From Flavobacteriaceae bacterium (GTDB taxonomy: Bacteria; Bacteroidota; Bacteroidia; Flavobacteriales; Flavobacteriaceae), in assembly GCA_013003555.1 (NCBI GenBank), contig JABDIV010000046.1, positions 37,404-101,403 on the forward strand: a stretch of 64,000 nucleotides of DNA, given 5' to 3'. Of this stretch, positions 61,637-64,000 are shown one piece after another; the first letter of the stretch is position 1, and each line of letters starts with the position of its first letter. The notes under the pieces were generated by a model. The model made no database searches and was not told the DNA's origin. It was given only the letters and a program-made list of their open reading frames with translations. Both the position numbers and the translations under genes were made by a program.

Positions 61637-63946
61637 TCAAACTATTGTTACAAGTTTATCAGGTGTAATTTTAACAAGATTTCCGTTTATAATTACATCT
61701 ATTTCGTGCTCACCTTCGAGTTCCAATAGGGTTTCCGTTTTATTGACTATAACCTTTATGATTTGGCCTCTGAAATTTACTTTAAACGAATACGATCGCC
61801 ACTCCCGGGGTATACTCGGATTAAAGGACAACTTATTATTTCTCACCCGCATGCCTCCAAATCCTTCTACAACACTCATCCAGGTACCGGCCATACTCGT
61901 AATATGAAGACCCTCATGAACCTCTTTGTTGTAATCATCGAGATCGAGCCTTGATGTTCTCAAATAAAATGCATAAGCCTGGTCAATCTGGCCGAGATTA
62001 GCGGCAAGTATACTATGAACACAAGGAGACAGTGAACTTTCGTGAACGGTAAACGGTTCATAAAAGTCGAAATGATTTTTGAGTTGCTCTTTTGAAAAAT
62101 GATCTTCAAAGAAATAAAATCCTTGTAAGACGTCGGCCTGCTTGATATATGGTGATCTCAAAATTCTATCCCATGACCAATATTGATTAATCGGCCGTTG
62201 CGCTTTATCCAGATGATCAACAGCAATGAGTTCTTTGTCTAAAAAGCCATCCTGTTGCAGGAATATTTTATGCTCCTCCGAATACGGGAAATACATATTG
62301 TTTGCAACGTTTTTCCATTTTTGGATCTCGGCTTCAGACAATTTTGCTTTATGCATGATCCGCATAAAATCGTTTTCATATTCAGTTTTGATTTTGGAGA
62401 TATTCTCAATCGTATATTCGATGCACCACCTGGCGATATAATTGGTGTACCAATTGTTATTTACGTTATTCTCATATTCATTCGGACCAGTGACACCGAG
62501 AATGACATATTTGTTTTTCTGATTCGAGAATGTTGCCCGCTGATGCCAAAACCGGGCGATCGCTATTAAAACTTCCATGCCCTTCTCCGGGATATAGCTG
62601 TAGTCGCCGGTGTATCGATGATAATTAAAAATGGCAAAGGCAATCGCACCGTTTCGGTGTATTTCTTCGAAAGTGATTTCCCATTCGTTATGACACTCCT
62701 CACCATTCATCGTAACCATCGGGTACAGGGCTGCTCCATTCGAAAAACCTAGTTTTTCCGCATTTTCAATGGCTTTTTCCAAATGATTATAGCGGTATTC
62801 CAGAAGATTTCTGGCAACATGCTGATCCTTTGTGGCCATATAGAACGGAATGCAATAAGCTTCAGTGTCCCAATAGGTACTTCCACCATATTTTTCTCCT
62901 GTAAATCCTTTCGGTCCGATATTCAAATGTGCATCTGTACCCAGGTAAGTCTGGTTTAAATGGAAAATATTAAAGCGTATACCCTGCTGAGCCTTTTGAT
63001 CCCCCTCTATAGTTATATCCGCCATATCCCAGATGGCTTTCCAGGCCTTTTGTTGATGCTCAAGCAAAGCCTCAAAACCTAAATTTTTTACGTTGGCAAG
63101 GGCTTGTTTTGCAGCAGTGATGAGTTCGTATTTGTCATGATCCCGATCAACCGTATAACCACCATATTTAACCAATGTTAAGGTTTGTTCCTTTTTAACA
63201 TTGATATCATAAGTGAACGACACATATGTTGAGTTTTTACTGGTTCTGGGTTGCGAATCTAAAGGCCTCCCGTCGAGCTGAAGGTGCGCGTTCATGAAGG
63301 TACAGGCGTAGAAGTGCGTTTTCATGGTACGGGACTGTATAAATGCACCTTCATCATCTACTGAAACATCAAAAGTATCCCAGAACTTATCATCCCAATT
63401 GGTGTCCTCGTTGGTTATCCCACTATCGATATAGGGTTGAACCTGAATCTCGGCATCACCACTTAAGGGCGTGATCTTATATTCAATAGCACCTACCTCG
63501 TCGTGGCTGAGACTTAGAAATCGCAAAACCTCTGCCTTTATCTTAACATCATTGTTAAGCGTGGCCACGAATGATCTTTTATACCAACCCTCTTTCATGT
63601 TCAATTCTCTTCGGAAATCGTCAACTGATTTGCATTGATACAGGTCAAGTGGTTCGTTATTGATGGTCACATTGATACCAATCCAGTTCGGGGCGTTTAA
63701 TACCTTAGCAAAATATTCAGGATAGCCATTCTTCCACCAGCCAACCCGAGTTTTATCCGGGTAATAAACACCTGCGATATAGCTTCCCTGGAAGGTTGGC
63801 CCGGAATATTGCTCTTCGAAATTAGCACGTTGTCCCATGGCACCGTTACCGAGGCTGAATAAACTTTCTGAGGATTTAACACGATCTGGTTCAAATCCTT
63901 CTTCAATCAAACTCCAATTATCTGGTTTTATATAATCTTGATTCAT
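61637..63946 (-). CDS. GH65 disaccharide phosphorylase (maltose phosphorylase-like)
   Basis: 769 residues, no signal peptide, hence cytoplasmic. The GH65 core contains YGGSTYWDTEAYCIPFY, GEECHNEWEITFEE, VTGPNEYENNV with the general-acid Glu near residue 486, and HESSLSPCVHS lining the phosphate site. It splits an alpha-linked disaccharide with phosphate; maltose to glucose and beta-glucose-1-phosphate is most likely in this locus, though kojibiose or trehalose phosphorylase is not excluded. The usual partner beta-phosphoglucomutase is probably beyond the right edge. The gene's upstream region is at the window end. Confidence 0.93.
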   Translation of the reverse strand: MNQDYIKPDNWSLIEEGFEPDRVKSSESLFSLGNGAMGQRANFEEQYSGPTFQGSYIAGVYYPDKTRVGWWKNGYPEYFAKVLNAPNWIGINVTINNEPLDLYQCKSVDDFRRELNMKEGWYKRSFVATLNNDVKIKAEVLRFLSLSHDEVGAIEYKITPLSGDAEIQVQPYIDSGITNEDTNWDDKFWDTFDVSVDDEGAFIQSRTMKTHFYACTFMNAHLQLDGRPLDSQPRTSKNSTYVSFTYDINVKKEQTLTLVKYGGYTVDRDHDKYELITAAKQALANVKNLGFEALLEHQQKAWKAIWDMADITIEGDQKAQQGIRFNIFHLNQTYLGTDAHLNIGPKGFTGEKYGGSTYWDTEAYCIPFYMATKDQHVARNLLEYRYNHLEKAIENAEKLGFSNGAALYPMVTMNGEECHNEWEITFEEIHRNGAIAFAIFNYHRYTGDYSYIPEKGMEVLIAIARFWHQRATFSNQKNKYVILGVTGPNEYENNVNNNWYTNYIARWCIEYTIENISKIKTEYENDFMRIMHKAKLSEAEIQKWKNVANNMYFPYSEEHKIFLQQDGFLDKELIAVDHLDKAQRPINQYWSWDRILRSPYIKQADVLQGFYFFEDHFSKEQLKNHFDFYEPFTVHESSLSPCVHSILAANLGQIDQAYAFYLRTSRLDLDDYNKEVHEGLHITSMAGTWMSVVEGFGGMRVRNNKLSFNPSIPREWRSYSFKVNFRGQIIKVIVNKTETLLELEGEHEIDVIINGNLVKITPDKLVTIV

Positions 63947-64000
63947 TTGAAATTAAATCTTTTATAATTTGTAAATCAATTTTTGTGAAATCGGCAAATA

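Overview
The window reads as a chromosomal segment of a marine-type member of the Bacteroidota, most likely class Flavobacteriia. The evidence is a type IX secretion (T9SS) C-terminal sorting domain, promoters of the TAnnTTTG type, many lipoproteins with short Sec signals, mevalonate-pathway genes, an arsenosugar cluster, and a starch/maltodextrin locus with GH97, GH65, GH31 and GH13 enzymes. No transposase, integrase, rRNA or CRISPR array is visible. Assignment below class level is not possible from the sequence alone.

Layout. 1-3.2 kb: the 5' part of a secreted C-type lectin/Ig-like protein and a TPR protein. 3.2-9.6 kb: housekeeping genes on the minus strand (prs, rplY, terminator, then pth, ribF, an HTTM membrane protein, serS). 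9.65-14.6 kb: tRNA-Leu(CAA), followed by copies of its 3' end at increasing distance and by accessory cargo (a DUF285 T9SS surface protein and a two-subunit molybdenum hydroxylase), ending at a decayed tRNA-Leu remnant. This looks like an old tRNA-associated island. 14.6-16.7 kb: an FAD amine oxidase and an unknown gene. 16.8-23.5 kb: a tightly packed arsenosugar-type operon (AhpD-like protein, radical SAM ArsS, rhodanese, two glycosyltransferases, purine nucleoside phosphorylase, ArsM, sterol-desaturase-like protein, DUF547 lipoprotein).

23.9-35.3 kb: a two-component pair whose large propeller kinase appears to be cytosolic, a GH113-like lipoprotein, an FAD reductase/polyferredoxin pair, and three glycosyltransferases of polyprenol-sugar type. 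35.4-41.6 kb: two acidic small proteins, then a minus-strand operon with an RsuA/RluB-family protein lacking the catalytic Asp, a nitrilase, a UbiA prenyltransferase, mevalonate kinase, diphosphomevalonate decarboxylase and a DUF1697 protein. 41.7-50.4 kb: a lipoprotein, a 1226-residue phosphoesterase/kinase-like/outer-membrane-barrel fusion, an HD domain fused to a Pycsar-type membrane domain, a GAF protein and a small membrane protein. 50.5-64 kb: a maltodextrin operon entering from the right edge.

How they work together. In the arsenosugar operon ArsM should methylate arsenite and ArsS should attach a 5'-deoxyadenosyl group. The phosphorylase, which carries Asp at the purine-specificity position, could then exchange adenine for phosphate before glycosyl transfer. 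In the maltodextrin operon, secreted lipoprotein amylases and glucosidases cut alpha-glucans outside the cytoplasm, and the signal-less GH65 phosphorylase acts on imported disaccharide. The most unusual items are the tRNA-Leu 3'-end series, the extended arsenosugar operon, the phosphoesterase/kinase-like/barrel fusion, the CBM/esterase/GH31 fusion and the pseudouridine synthase without its Asp.
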